From contig NZ_CP011102.1 in the NCBI RefSeq assembly GCF_003534205.1, forward strand, positions 2,616,036 through 2,680,035: a stretch of DNA of 64,000 nucleotides, read 5' to 3'. The position numbers and the translations under genes are program-made. This document shows, piece by piece, positions 1-9,650 of the stretch; position 1 is the stretch's first letter, and each line of letters begins with the position of its first letter. The notes below the pieces were generated by a model. It saw only the letters and a list, made by a program, of their open reading frames with translations, was not told the DNA's origin and did not search any database. Source of the stretch: Listeria weihenstephanensis. Lineage in GTDB: Bacteria; Bacillota; Bacilli; Lactobacillales; Listeriaceae.

Positions 1-77
1 TATATCTTTTTTATTTATACACTTAAGGAGATCACATTAATATTCTAGTTTTGCACAAATTGAATCAAATTAAAAAA

Positions 78-118
78 AGCTGCAGGTACCGGACAATACG
101 ATACTCCACAGCCTGTAA
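78..118 (-). terminator. possible kup terminator
   Basis: Just past the kup stop codon, reading leftwards, an imperfect GC-containing stem (GCTGTGG against CCTGCAGC) is followed by seven T residues. This fits a rho-independent terminator with a long loop. The stem is imperfect, so the call is tentative. The rest of positions 1-149 shows no gene I can support. Confidence 0.4.
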
Positions 119-149
119 GGCAAGATCATTCCCCGATATAATCTCTTTT

Positions 150-2120
150 TTAATCTATTTTACGTATCTTAATGACTTTTTTCTTGGAGAGATATAGCGG
201 AACGTTTTCTGTTTGGACATCGCTATATTCTAAGCCAAACCAGTGCTCTGGTGATGTTGTAAAATGCTTAATGAATAGTTTACTCTGCATAATTGACCGC
301 TGCCAGTTAGTTAAATCGGCCTCTGTACTCAGTTCATCTTTAATAATAACAAAGCAGAAATCGCCGAGTTTTCGACCAGTTTTCGCGCTGTACTTCCGTT
401 TTTGCTGTGCGAGCTCGCCTTTTGCAATGAGTTCTTTCGCAATTTGCTTGAGGAAGACGTTGATATCTTGTTCGACGCGGAATCCGAGTTTCAGTTGCAC
501 GCGAATCACGAAGTCGCTATCAAAATTTTCGACGGTATAGTAAGCGGCATAAGGCCCATCAACCACTTGGACGTTCACGAACCAATATACATCGGCGCGT
601 TTTGGTCGCTTATCGAGGATGGATGCCATAACTTCATGTTCAACGCGCATTGGATTGCGGCTACTTGTTAGGTACACCAAGTTGTGCGCGTATTTGGGAT
701 AGGCGGTGTCTGCTTTTAATTTTGTAAGGGTTGGTACGAATTTTTTCAGTGGTACGTTTTTGACTAGCTTTGTTTTTAGTTGGTATCCAGTGAACCAGAT
801 GTACATAAGCGCCATGATCACTACTGCCATGATGACTGCCACGAAACCACCGTGCATGAATTTAGCCGCGCTCGAGACGAAGAAAGCGAATTCGAGTACG
901 CCAAATGTCATTAAAATGGAGGTTGTGACGAGTATCGAGAATCCTTTTCTACGTAAGAATTGGAAAAGTAAAACGGTCGTCATTAGCATCGTTACTGTGA
1001 TGGATAGGCCATACGCTGCTTCCATGTGGGTCGAGTCTTTGAAGTAGAGGACGACACCGACGCAGGCGATCCAAAGCACGGTCGTCACAGTCGGAATATA
1101 GACTTGTCCTTTTGTTTCGGATGGATAGCGAATGCTAAGTCGCGGTAATAAATTCAGCGCGATTGCTTCGGAAACAAGTGTGTATGCGCCTGATATCAAG
1201 GATTGTGAGGCGATGATCGCGGCTAAGGTCGCAATTAAAACGCCGTACATGATGAACGGTTCTGGCATACTTTGAAAAAACGGATTCACGGTTGGGTCTT
1301 TTACATTTTTGAGTGAGATGATCCACGCGCCTTGTCCGAAATAATTGAGTAGTAGGCAAACTTTGACGAATGGCCATGTGATGTATATATTTTTGCGACC
1401 GACGTGTCCTAAATCGGAGTACAATGCCTCAGCACCAGTTGTTGCCAGGAAAACGCTGCCGAGTATTAGAAATCCCGCCTTATTTTGGTCGCTAAAAAGT
1501 AATTCGATTGCGTAATACGGTGAAAAAGCACGGAATATCGAGAGATCGCCAAGAATATTGATGATCCCGAGCACGCCTAAAATTGAAAACCAGAGGAACA
1601 TCGTTGGACCAAAAATACGACCGATAAACATGGTTCCGTAGCGTTGCATAAAGAAAATACCGCTAAGAATAACGATAACGATGATAATAATTAATGTTGT
1701 ATTCCCAGTGAATAGTGTCTTAAATGCTGGAATTTCTTCTAATCCTTCGATGGCGGAAGTGACAGTTACGGCGGGTGTTAAGACCCCATCAGCGAGTAGT
1801 GCTGCACCACCGATCATTGCGGGAATAACCAGCCATTTACCGCGCTTTCTAACCAGCGCGTATAACGAGAAAATACCACCCTCACCATGGTTATCTGCGC
1901 GTAAGGCGATGATGACGTATTTAATAGTAGTTAGTAATGTGAGTGTCCAGAAAATAAGCGATAAAGAACCGATGATATAGTCTTCGGATACACTGTTTAG
2001 CCCACCATTGCTTGCCACGATAGACTTCATAACGTAAAGTGGCGACGTTCCAATGTCACCGTAGACGATGCCGAGTGTTCCAATTGCAAGACCAAGCCTG
2101 ATTTTATCCTTTTTTTCCAT
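150..2120 (-). CDS. kup: Kup-family potassium uptake protein
   Basis: 656-residue integral membrane K+ transporter of the KUP/HAK/KT family, predicted to import potassium with protons at the cytoplasmic membrane. The N-terminus carries the family signature GIVYGDIGTSPLYVMKS (about residues 17-33). About twelve hydrophobic segments follow up to about residue 450, then a soluble C-terminal tail of about 200 residues, which is normal for the family. The start is supported by a purine-rich ribosome site (GAGGGGGA) 4-10 bases upstream. A TATAAT box lies at 2159-2164, so it probably has its own promoter and need not be co-transcribed with tsaD upstream. Confidence 0.93.
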   Translation of the reverse strand: MEKKDKIRLGLAIGTLGIVYGDIGTSPLYVMKSIVASNGGLNSVSEDYIIGSLSLIFWTLTLLTTIKYVIIALRADNHGEGGIFSLYALVRKRGKWLVIPAMIGGAALLADGVLTPAVTVTSAIEGLEEIPAFKTLFTGNTTLIIIIVIVILSGIFFMQRYGTMFIGRIFGPTMFLWFSILGVLGIINILGDLSIFRAFSPYYAIELLFSDQNKAGFLILGSVFLATTGAEALYSDLGHVGRKNIYITWPFVKVCLLLNYFGQGAWIISLKNVKDPTVNPFFQSMPEPFIMYGVLIATLAAIIASQSLISGAYTLVSEAIALNLLPRLSIRYPSETKGQVYIPTVTTVLWIACVGVVLYFKDSTHMEAAYGLSITVTMLMTTVLLFQFLRRKGFSILVTTSILMTFGVLEFAFFVSSAAKFMHGGFVAVIMAVVIMALMYIWFTGYQLKTKLVKNVPLKKFVPTLTKLKADTAYPKYAHNLVYLTSSRNPMRVEHEVMASILDKRPKRADVYWFVNVQVVDGPYAAYYTVENFDSDFVIRVQLKLGFRVEQDINVFLKQIAKELIAKGELAQQKRKYSAKTGRKLGDFCFVIIKDELSTEADLTNWQRSIMQSKLFIKHFTTSPEHWFGLEYSDVQTENVPLYLSKKKVIKIRKID

Positions 2121-2158
2121 GTCTATCCCCCTCTTAACCGCACTTCTATAATGAACGT

Positions 2159-2164
2159 ATTATA
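2159..2164 (-). promoter_or_regulatory. -10 box of kup
   Basis: On the minus strand a perfect TATAAT sits about 40 bases upstream of the kup start codon. No good -35 hexamer is visible at 17 bases; the region is T-rich. Inferred promoter. Confidence 0.5.
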
Positions 2165-2196
2165 CCATCATTCCCGAAAAAAAACGAATATGAATT

Positions 2197-2310
2197 CAGC
2201 GTGGCGAGAAGTATTTATCACTGTCCATTAAAAGCTCTGTTCCAACGCTTTTCTTACTGCGTTTCGGTACTCACTTTTGCTTAGGCACTAAACACTTATC
2301 GCCACGCTGA
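2197..2310 (-). ncRNA. 114-nt inverted-repeat element, possible structured RNA
   Basis: The two ends are a 16-bp inverted repeat (TCAGCGTGGCGA[T/G]AAG) with one mismatch, enclosing about 80 bases with further short complementary segments (for example ACGC/GCGT). It lies between tsaD and the kup -10 box, so it is either a 3' element of tsaD mRNA, an independent small RNA, or a small non-autonomous repeat. I do not recognise a known riboswitch consensus. It carries no convincing ORF. The strand is assigned from the neighbouring genes only. Confidence 0.45.
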
Positions 2311-2332
2311 GGTGGGGATTTTTCTTTAAATT

Positions 2333-3358
2333 TTAATACGTATCTTCAAAAAGCAATCCAGGGCTGGCGTTCATTGTTAGATCACCGCGGACTCCTTTTT
2401 CATATAAAATCGTTCCTGCTGCTGCGATCATGGCTGCGTTGTCCCCGCATAGAGATAACGGCGGGATAATTAGTTTCACATCTGGAATTTCCTGTGCTGC
2501 TTCTGTGACGAGACGTTCGCGTAATCCCTGATTTGCCGCAACACCTCCTGCTAACAATAATTGCGTCACGTTGAATTCTTTCGCTGCTCGCATGGTTTTA
2601 GCCACGAGAACATCGACAACGCTCGCTTGGAAACTAGCTGCCAAATTGGCCTCATTGATCGGCATTTCTTTTTGGCGCAGATTGTGAACGGTATTGATAA
2701 AAGAAGATTTTAGACCGCTGAAACTAAAGTCATAATTGGCCTCTTTCATCATCGCGCGTGGGAAGTGAAAACTATCTTCTCCAGTTGCCGCTAAGCGATC
2801 AATTTGGACGCCTCCGGGATAGGTTAAGCCGAGTGTTCGCGCCACTTTATCGTAAGCTTCGCCCGCTGCGTCGTCACGAGTTTCGCCGATGATTTCAAAT
2901 TTGCCATGTTCTTTCATCAGTACGAGTTCTGTATGTCCACCGCTGACCACAAGCGCGAGTAACGGGAATGTCATCTCGGTTTCAAAACGGTTAGCGTAAA
3001 TGTGTCCTGCAATATGATGTACCCCGATAATCGGCTTGTTATGGATGAAGGCTAATGTTTTTGCTGCGTTGACGCCAATAAGGAGTGCGCCTACAAGTCC
3101 TGGCCCTTCTGTGACGGCAATCGCATCGATATCGTCCATTGTGACATCAGCCTGTGTTAGTGCTTCTTCTAGTACGATCGTGATTTGTTCGACGTGATGA
3201 CGGGATGCGATTTCTGGTACAACACCGCCAAAGCGTTTATGGCTTTCAATTTGTGATGCGATAACGTTTGATAACATTTCTGTCCCGTTTTTGACGACGG
3301 ATATTGCGGTTTCATCACAGCTTGATTCAATGCCGAGTATTAAGATGTCTTTTTTCAT
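2333..3358 (-). CDS. tsaD: tRNA N6-threonylcarbamoyladenosine synthase subunit TsaD
   Basis: 341-residue ASKHA-fold protein that transfers the threonylcarbamoyl group to A37 of ANN-decoding tRNAs, acting with TsaB and TsaE. Visible motifs: [12 protein letters not shown] near the N-terminus, the metal-binding pair in [17 protein letters not shown], and [13 protein letters not shown] near the C-terminus. The open frame extends 67 codons further upstream, but the start at 3358 is preferred: it has a GGTGG ribosome site and gives the family's normal length and N-terminus. Its partners tsaB and tsaE are encoded about 5 kb away in the same orientation. Confidence 0.95.
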   Translation of the reverse strand: MKKDILILGIESSCDETAISVVKNGTEMLSNVIASQIESHKRFGGVVPEIASRHHVEQITIVLEEALTQADVTMDDIDAIAVTEGPGLVGALLIGVNAAKTLAFIHNKPIIGVHHIAGHIYANRFETEMTFPLLALVVSGGHTELVLMKEHGKFEIIGETRDDAAGEAYDKVARTLGLTYPGGVQIDRLAATGEDSFHFPRAMMKEANYDFSFSGLKSSFINTVHNLRQKEMPINEANLAASFQASVVDVLVAKTMRAAKEFNVTQLLLAGGVAANQGLRERLVTEAAQEIPDVKLIIPPLSLCGDNAAMIAAAGTILYEKGVRGDLTMNASPGLLFEDTY

Positions 3359-3743
3359 AATTCCACCCACTTTAAATATGTGATTCTTACTAGTACTTAT
3401 TATAACAAATATGTTGATATAACGCGATTTATCTTTTTGTACTATACGTGTCTTGCTTAGTTTTATTTTGTTTTGTGAAACTTTAAAATAACACCTAGAC
3501 AAGCATCTAGGTATCTTTTTTAATAACTTGTGCAAAAGATATTTCGAAATATCTAGCAACCTCGTGATTCTGGCAATGTTTTTAATTTAACTGATACTCC
3601 ATGGCTAACACTTCCAAAACCGTGCATGCTATCATTTTAGACATTGCTGGATGTCTTATGTTTTGTAAAGGCACCAAAAAATAGAACCAATTTAGAAAAA
3701 GTTCAGATACTCAACTTTTTCTAAATCAGCTCTACTTATGCAA
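3359..3743. other. intergenic region upstream of tsaD
   Basis: 385 AT-rich bases. A TATAAT on the minus strand at 3399-3404 is a plausible tsaD -10 box. A 7-bp perfect hairpin (ACCTAGA/TCTAGGT, 3493-3512) followed by a T-run on the plus strand is of unclear use. The terminator of the M60 gene occupies 3690-3726. The open frame running into tsaD from 3559 has no family resemblance and is not called as a gene. Confidence 0.5.
3690..3726 (-). terminator. terminator of M60 metalloprotease gene
   Basis: Perfect 14-bp inverted repeat (ATTTAGAAAAAGTT and its complement) with a 9-base loop, 18 bases past the stop codon, followed on the minus strand by a T-rich stretch. The stem is AT-rich, but its length and position support a terminator. 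Confidence 0.6.
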
Positions 3744-6700
3744 TTATTTAACATTTACCATAATTTGATTGATTTTTTGATGTTGAGCATTGTACCCAAT
3801 GATACGAATACTTGCATTTTTGTCTAGGTTAAGTGATGCTACATCTTTTAACGTAAATTGTCTTGTTGTTTTATTTAATGTTGCCGTTTGAACAATATTT
3901 CCTCCCACGGATAACTTGATTTCTGTAATATCTTTACCATATATACCTGTGATTGTTTGTTCTCCCAGTGAATAATCCTCTGCACTTAACAGGTAGTTAT
4001 ACACTACAACTCCCGTGATATCAACATCGACACGGTTAATCTCGTTATATTGTTTATCTACTGCAACAATTTGTACAACATCTAGCGGACTTTGAATATA
4101 AGACGCAATGTTAGCAAATGAGTAGCTCCCAGAAGAAGTACTTGCTTGTGTTATCACTTTTCCATTCACCCATAGACGGACTTTGAACACATCCTTACCG
4201 AAGTCACCAGATAGCGTTCCGTCTCCAATTCTGAATGTTGTTGGCACTGTAATTGTATTATCAAAAGTCGATGTTCCTGTTATGGAAACGGCAATACGGT
4301 TCATTTCGTTGTATTGCGCATCCACGCCGACAATTTCTACTTTATCACCTGTCATCTTGATAAAACTTGCGACATTCGCAAAGGTATAACTACCATCTGG
4401 ATTCAGTGTCGCTTGTGCAACAGCTTTTCCATTCACCCATAACCTTACTTTCGCAATATTTTTACCAAATGTACCAGTTAGATTATTGCTCCCCATTTGA
4501 TACGCGGCTACAGTTAGTTTATCATCAAAAATGGATGTGCCAGATACCTTAACTGTTATCCGGTTTTTCTCTACATATTTTGAATCAACGCCAACAACTT
4601 CTACTTTGTCTGTAGCTTTAAAGATATAGCTTGTAGCATTTAAAAATTCATAGCTGCCATCCGGATTCACTGTCGCCTGTGTCACCGCCTTACCATTTAT
4701 CCAAAGTCTGACTTTAGAAATTGCTGACCCAAATGTTCCGCTTAACTTCGTGTCGCCTATTTTATAAGGTTTTGCTGTCAAGCCGTCCATCGATAGCGGT
4801 GTTGTTATTTTAACTGAGATCATTTTAACCAAACTTGGATTATTAACCGAGGTTACCGTAATGACTGCTTCTCCATCACCTACTGCCTCCCATTTGCCTA
4901 GTGCATCTACTGTTATTACATCTGTATTGCTAGAATGGTAAACAGCAGCTTGATTTGCTCTAGAAGGGGAAATAGTCGTCGTCACATGACCCGTAGCTCC
5001 ATTCTTGGCTTGAACTTGATTCGTGCCTACTTCGATGGATGTTGCAGCCTCTTTTGGCAATAAAGCCTCATATTTATCTAGAAGTGTCCCCTTTAATGGC
5101 TCAGTCAAAGTTTCAATCGCGAGAAGTAAATCATCCTTTAACTCCACATAATCGCTATTTACTAAAATAGGATCCCCTTGAATTTTACTAGCCAAGGCAT
5201 CAATTTTAACAGTTAGTTCTGCTTCTGCGTTATTCTTAAGTTTTTCATTCACTAAGCCTGATTTTGTGATAATAAATGTGTTCGTTTTTTGTGAGGTATC
5301 TACAATTGGTAAATTATCTACTTTCAATCTACCTGGTTCCGCATGATAAATTCTTAACTTGTAGCCTATTTTAATATCAGGCATATCTATACTAGGAACT
5401 GCACCCAAGCCAACTATTGATTTCGTGTACACAACATTATTATCTAGATCCAGCACTTCTAATTTAGCATATTCTGTAGCCACGAAGTAAGAATGAGGAT
5501 TAGCATATTTTACTTCCATCGTCAATTTCCCTGTATTTAAATCGACAATAGCTGTTGCAAATTCCCAATCACTTAAACCTAAAAAATGGACTGTCTGACT
5601 TGTTAAATAACTTGCTTTTTTTACTGTGTAATTGATTGTTACGTCATTTGTTGCTTCTTTCACACGCAAATAATGTGTATCTAAATCATATTTAGTCGTA
5701 TTTCCTGTTGGTAAAACAATCGTGTAAATACCATTTGGTAACGTGCCAATATTCATATCCTTCGATGTGATTTTCATACGTTTGATTTCTTTAGAGCCAT
5801 TCGTTAAGATTAAATCTTGGCCTTCTACTTGTGAAAAATCATCTATTTTCAGATGAATCGTTGCGCTTCCAGAAAGTCCGCTAAATGCTAGTTGCTCTGT
5901 TTCCACTAATGAAAAAGGAGTTTCCAATCCCAGTTTATTTTGAATAGTTGTTAACTGGTCAGCTGGTACTAATTCTGTTAATGGTGCTACTGGTTTATAG
6001 AAATGTAAGCGATTGTCATCTTGTTGCTTCTTGGACATTGTTCCTCCGAGTGATAAGATAGTAGGAGTGAAGTCAAAACCGCTAGCTTGTCCGTAGTATT
6101 GTGAAATTAAATCCATTAGGTAATGATTACTTGGCACAAAACCTGGTTGATTGGCAATTTTTCGATATTCTTTATTGAAAAGCGTGAAACCTTTGTCTCC
6201 AGCTTTATCTTGCAATGTAACAAGGGCAAGAAGTCTTGAACGATGATCCCATTTCGTAACGGGAGTATGTGTCGTCTGCCACAAATTTGTAACCGTCCTC
6301 TCAACACCTGATTTATCGCCATAAGCAAATAACCAGCCATTTTGATATATACCTGTTCCCATTGTCTTTTTCTGATAGGCGGCTGCATAGAGATTGTTCC
6401 AAACCTCTCCCGCGTCAAAACTGCTGTCTTTCATAAATGCTCCCTGGTATCCATGACCGATTTCGTGGAGACCACCCCAACCTTTAGATAAATAAAAGCC
6501 TGCCAATGTGTCACCAGTCTGTGCAGTATGGTTCCCAGAATAATAAGCACCCCCGGATCCGTGGACATTTGCTTTCATGAAGTACTTGTTTGGAATATTT
6601 TTATCGGTTGGATTTTCAGGAGTAAACGATAAACCGTCTAGCTCGTTATACGTTTCAAAAACATCTGTATAGTAATTAATAAGCGCATCAATAGAGTTGA

Positions 6701-7256
6701 AATCTTTCATATTTTTCATGAATGCTTTATCTTTTTTCGGTGCGAATGTTTGAAAATATGGGGTAGAGATTAAAGCAAATTCCGCATCGGAACTATCCCA
6801 CTTTTGAAAGAATGCTGTTTCGTTATCTCCCTTATGGTATACTGGTAATTCTTTCATTGCATTCGTTACTTTATATTCAAGAATAGGTGCTTCTTTTCCA
6901 AATGTCGTATCAATGAATGGTACTGTTGTGTATCCATGACTAATCGTTTGCCATGTAGAGGTAACGTTCACTGATTTCTCTTTCTGAGAATCGTCATTTA
7001 GTAACTCCATTGTTAAATTTTCTTTAAAATTCGGATTTGTTTGTCTAATCTCCAGTTGCACATTAGCTGGTAGGATAATACCTAGATCTTGTTTATCATG
7101 ATAAATACCTTTTGAAACACCTGCTGTATCTAGCCATGTCGGCCTTTCTAAAACATATAGGGCCTTTGTTTGTATAGAATCTGCATGTACTTGTTGCGCA
7201 AAGCCTCCTAACATAATTAAAACTGCTACTAATAATACTACCTGAATTTTTTTCAT
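3744..7256 (-). CDS. secreted M60 (enhancin-type) metallopeptidase with C-terminal Ig-like modules
   Basis: 1170 residues. A signal peptide (MKKIQVVLLVAVLIMLGGFA, then a likely cleavage after HADS-like residues) is followed by a peptidase M60 domain with the zinc motif HEIGH at about 264-268 and a downstream glutamate in DAGEVWNN (about 284). M60 enzymes cleave mucin-type glycoproteins. A Big_2-like domain lies around 755-830. Four tandem modules of about 83 residues follow, each with a (K/T)VRLWVNGK-like core. There is no LPXTG or GW anchor, so it is secreted or held by the modules. The start at 7256 is chosen because it opens a signal peptide and has an AAGGG site upstream; an ATG ten codons earlier is less likely. 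It has its own terminator and no operon partners. Confidence 0.88.
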   Translation of the reverse strand: MKKIQVVLLVAVLIMLGGFAQQVHADSIQTKALYVLERPTWLDTAGVSKGIYHDKQDLGIILPANVQLEIRQTNPNFKENLTMELLNDDSQKEKSVNVTSTWQTISHGYTTVPFIDTTFGKEAPILEYKVTNAMKELPVYHKGDNETAFFQKWDSSDAEFALISTPYFQTFAPKKDKAFMKNMKDFNSIDALINYYTDVFETYNELDGLSFTPENPTDKNIPNKYFMKANVHGSGGAYYSGNHTAQTGDTLAGFYLSKGWGGLHEIGHGYQGAFMKDSSFDAGEVWNNLYAAAYQKKTMGTGIYQNGWLFAYGDKSGVERTVTNLWQTTHTPVTKWDHRSRLLALVTLQDKAGDKGFTLFNKEYRKIANQPGFVPSNHYLMDLISQYYGQASGFDFTPTILSLGGTMSKKQQDDNRLHFYKPVAPLTELVPADQLTTIQNKLGLETPFSLVETEQLAFSGLSGSATIHLKIDDFSQVEGQDLILTNGSKEIKRMKITSKDMNIGTLPNGIYTIVLPTGNTTKYDLDTHYLRVKEATNDVTINYTVKKASYLTSQTVHFLGLSDWEFATAIVDLNTGKLTMEVKYANPHSYFVATEYAKLEVLDLDNNVVYTKSIVGLGAVPSIDMPDIKIGYKLRIYHAEPGRLKVDNLPIVDTSQKTNTFIITKSGLVNEKLKNNAEAELTVKIDALASKIQGDPILVNSDYVELKDDLLLAIETLTEPLKGTLLDKYEALLPKEAATSIEVGTNQVQAKNGATGHVTTTISPSRANQAAVYHSSNTDVITVDALGKWEAVGDGEAVITVTSVNNPSLVKMISVKITTPLSMDGLTAKPYKIGDTKLSGTFGSAISKVRLWINGKAVTQATVNPDGSYEFLNATSYIFKATDKVEVVGVDSKYVEKNRITVKVSGTSIFDDKLTVAAYQMGSNNLTGTFGKNIAKVRLWVNGKAVAQATLNPDGSYTFANVASFIKMTGDKVEIVGVDAQYNEMNRIAVSITGTSTFDNTITVPTTFRIGDGTLSGDFGKDVFKVRLWVNGKVITQASTSSGSYSFANIASYIQSPLDVVQIVAVDKQYNEINRVDVDITGVVVYNYLLSAEDYSLGEQTITGIYGKDITEIKLSVGGNIVQTATLNKTTRQFTLKDVASLNLDKNASIRIIGYNAQHQKINQIMVNVK

Positions 7257-7459
7257 ACCTATCCCTTCTTTGTAGTTACATAACAACTACTTCCATTTAT
7301 TTTAGTCCTATAATTATGTGACTACCTAAGGATATCATTTAGATCGCTTGAGGAAATACATTATTTCACTATAATCTGAGAATATTGTGGAGATTTAATG
7401 ACAATGTTTTTGATTCTATGATAAGCGTTAGGGTGGAAATTAATCTGCTTCATCATTTA

Positions 7460-7665
7460 AGGAAGCTTATTGGACTTGGGCTGATTCCAACAAGCAAAAG
7501 AATACCAAGATGTTCGACATACATTGCATACTTTCCAACAACTCGTACAAGACAATAGGCTATCAGAATTCACAAAAGCTATTGGCACTTCCAATGCATA
7601 TCGAAATTTTTCACGATTCCGGCCAAGATACTTGCGCAACACTTTATTAGAGATTTTGACATTTC
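7460..7665 (+). pseudogene. degraded transposase-like fragment
   Basis: On the plus strand two frames together give protein-like text: KEAYWTWADSNKQ, then after a one-base shift QQAKEYQDVRHTL and NAYRNFSRFRPRYLRN. The last part resembles the C-terminal GYRNF..FR.R segment of ISL3-type transposases. No start codon, complete domain or terminal repeats are seen. The 61-codon ORF on the opposite strand is probably its shadow. The family assignment is a guess from the motif only. The surrounding 7257-7816 holds otherwise only promoter-like sequence and the terminator at 7676-7710. Confidence 0.35.
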
Positions 7666-7675
7666 TATAGGATAA

Positions 7676-7710
7676 AAAACACGAGCCATTGAATCCCTAG
7701 CTCGTGTTTT
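7676..7710. terminator. bidirectional terminator
   Basis: Perfect 11-bp stem (AAAACACGAGC / GCTCGTGTTTT) with T-runs on both exits. It follows the tsaE-tsaB-rimI operon on the minus strand and the transposase-like remnant on the plus strand. Confidence 0.8.
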
Positions 7711-7816
7711 GATTTTTTGACCCTACAATTGACATAGAGCCCTAATTTCTATGTTACTTTTGATAGTGTATTTATATAAGTTAATGAAACATCTGAACAT
7801 ATTCAGTTTGCACAAC

Positions 7817-8263
7817 TCATAGTTCCACCCACATAACTAGCGCGTCTTCCTGATTATCCGGATAATATTTTTTCCGAATCGCGCCATTTTTAAATCCAAA
7901 TTTTTGATACAGTTGTTGTGCTTTCAAATTAGAAACGCGAACTTCTAGCGTTAATCTGGTTACATTTTCTGCTTGGGCGATCCGCAGTAATTCTGTGAAC
8001 AATGCCTTGCCGTAACCATTTCCTTGCTGATCTGGGTGAATCGCGACATTCGTAATATGCCCTTCATCCAAAATCATCCAGACACCAGCATATCCGATGA
8101 CCGCTTCGTTTTGCTCCGCCACAATATAGTACGCATAAGAGTTCGTATAAAATTCGTTTCGGAACGCTTTTTCGGACCACGGGGAGGTGAACACGGCGTT
8201 TTCAATGCGAAGTAGGCTTTTAATGTCGTCTACAGTGGCCTGACGGAAAGTAATCTCATTCAT
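7817..8263 (-). CDS. rimI: ribosomal-protein-alanine N-acetyltransferase RimI
   Basis: 148-residue GNAT-fold acetyltransferase, full length for RimI, expected to acetylate the N-terminal alanine of ribosomal protein S18. The acetyl-CoA loop is QQGNGYGKALF (about residues 79-89). The family's C-terminal pattern LYQKFGFK and KKYYPDNQEDALVMW is present. It overlaps the end of tsaB by 8 bases, so it is the last gene of the tsaE-tsaB-rimI operon, a standard firmicute arrangement. Confidence 0.92.
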   Translation of the reverse strand: MNEITFRQATVDDIKSLLRIENAVFTSPWSEKAFRNEFYTNSYAYYIVAEQNEAVIGYAGVWMILDEGHITNVAIHPDQQGNGYGKALFTELLRIAQAENVTRLTLEVRVSNLKAQQLYQKFGFKNGAIRKKYYPDNQEDALVMWVEL

Positions 8264-8948
8264 GTTTGTTCGCCTCGAGCCACTTGCTTTCTGCTTCTGC
8301 TAATTTTAAATAGGTCGGAACGAAGGTGTGTGCAGGAACGCCCTCTTTTGGATTCGCTAATTCGCCGAGGAAAGCTGGGCGTGGATAACAAAGCGCGGCA
8401 TCTGCAACCGTAGCCCGTGCTCCCAGCTTTGCTGTGATTTCTTCTTTGAAATTCACTGCCCCATCACCGATAAATAAGATGTTTGATTCCGCGTCTAGTT
8501 TTTTCAGCAAATCCGCGAAAGCAAGATGTTGATCAGGTTCAAAAATATCTAGTTCTTGCGCTTCTGATTTATAAATGCCTGCGTATACATTGCCACGTCG
8601 CGCATCCATCACTGGTACGACAAGGCCATCAAAAAAGCGCCCATTTTGCGCCATTAAAGTGAGACTTGAAATCCCAACAAGCGGAATTTGTAAATCCCAC
8701 GCCATCGTTTTAGCAACCGTCACACCTATTCTGAGTCCTGTATAAGAGCCCGGACCCTCTGCTACAGCAATTTTCGTTAAATCTTGTGGTGTTGTGTCGC
8801 ATTCCTTCATTAACTCTGCGATTGCGGGTAATAAACGAACGCTATGATTTTTTTTCAAATTGGTTACGAGTTCACCGATGACCTTCTCGTCGCGCCACAA
8901 ACTCACGCCTAATGTGTCATTCGATGTATCAATTCCAAGTATTGTCAT
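8256..8948 (-). CDS. tsaB: TsaB, t6A biosynthesis scaffold
   Basis: 230-residue TsaB, a catalytically inactive paralogue of TsaD that scaffolds the TsaD-TsaB-TsaE complex. The N-terminal ILGIDTSNDTLGVSL and the AEGPGSYTGLRIGV block are family signatures. The start overlaps the tsaE stop as ATGA and the end overlaps rimI by 8 bases, indicating translational coupling. Confidence 0.93.
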   Translation of the reverse strand: MTILGIDTSNDTLGVSLWRDEKVIGELVTNLKKNHSVRLLPAIAELMKECDTTPQDLTKIAVAEGPGSYTGLRIGVTVAKTMAWDLQIPLVGISSLTLMAQNGRFFDGLVVPVMDARRGNVYAGIYKSEAQELDIFEPDQHLAFADLLKKLDAESNILFIGDGAVNFKEEITAKLGARATVADAALCYPRPAFLGELANPKEGVPAHTFVPTYLKLAEAESKWLEANKHE

Positions 8949-9403
8949 TCCTCAAAAACCTCCGAACAAAGTGCTTCATATCTTGCTCCCACTGGTTCAA
9001 TCTGCATCGTACGCTCATTTTCTGAGACATGCTTTAACGTGATGCGGATGAATTCTGTTGGGAGATCCTGCTCGATAAAATGAGCCCATTCCACAACAGA
9101 AACGCCGTCACCTAGGAAATATTCATCCAAACCTAGATCATCTTCTGTATTTTCTAAGCGATATACATCCATGTGATATAGCGGTAAACGGCCCTTCGTA
9201 TATTCACGCACAATCGTAAACGTCGGACTTTTAACCATTTGCGGTATATCAAGGCCCTCCGCGAGTCCTTTAGTAAAAGTTGTTTTACCAGCGCCTAGAT
9301 CGCCCTCAAGCAAAATAACATCGCCAGCCTCCAGTTTTGTGCCTAATTTCTTAGCCAGCTCACGCGTTACTGATTCATTTGTCGTTTCTATTTTATACTT
9401 CAT
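8945..9403 (-). CDS. tsaE: TsaE, t6A biosynthesis ATPase
   Basis: 152-residue P-loop ATPase that drives turnover of the t6A complex. Walker A is GDLGAGKTTFTKGLA; a conserved PTFTIVREY block and HMDVYRLE follow. The frame stays open 30 codons upstream, but the start at 9403 has a good AAGGTGA ribosome site and matches the family's N-terminus. It is the first gene of the operon with tsaB and rimI. Confidence 0.93.
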   Translation of the reverse strand: MKYKIETTNESVTRELAKKLGTKLEAGDVILLEGDLGAGKTTFTKGLAEGLDIPQMVKSPTFTIVREYTKGRLPLYHMDVYRLENTEDDLGLDEYFLGDGVSVVEWAHFIEQDLPTEFIRITLKHVSENERTMQIEPVGARYEALCSEVFEE

Positions 9404-9650
9404 AGCTTCACCTTTTTTATCATTTTCTGTACATATCATACCATAAAAAATAGGACTGGTCAGCAATACTCGCTGATGAGTCGTTTCAACCAATATCTAA
9501 TTATATGTCGAAAAGGACATAATTAATTTGCTCTGGCTTCAAAATTACTGGAAATACTGTATTTTTTCCTTGTCAAAATACTGCTAGACTTGGTTTAGAA
9601 GTGCAGAATGACTAGTAATATATGCGCTGAATATAAGGAGGAAAAATACA
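9404..9650. other. divergent promoter region between tsaE and the lectin-domain wall protein
   Basis: 247 bases that must hold promoters in both directions. On the plus strand TTGTCA followed 18 bases later by TTTAGA is a weak candidate. The strong ribosome site AAGGAGG at 9635-9641 fixes the start of the wall protein at 9651 rather than at the second ATG two codons on. Confidence 0.4.

Noticed and set aside
2197-2310. c-di-AMP (ydaO) riboswitch for kup
   Set aside because: The conserved blocks of that class are not seen, and a TATAAT box lies between the element and kup, so it would not be in the kup leader.
3359-3559. 67-residue N-terminal extension of TsaD
   Set aside because: No family resemblance, AT-rich, contains a promoter-like TATAAT; the internal ATG at 3358 has a ribosome site and gives the normal N-terminus.
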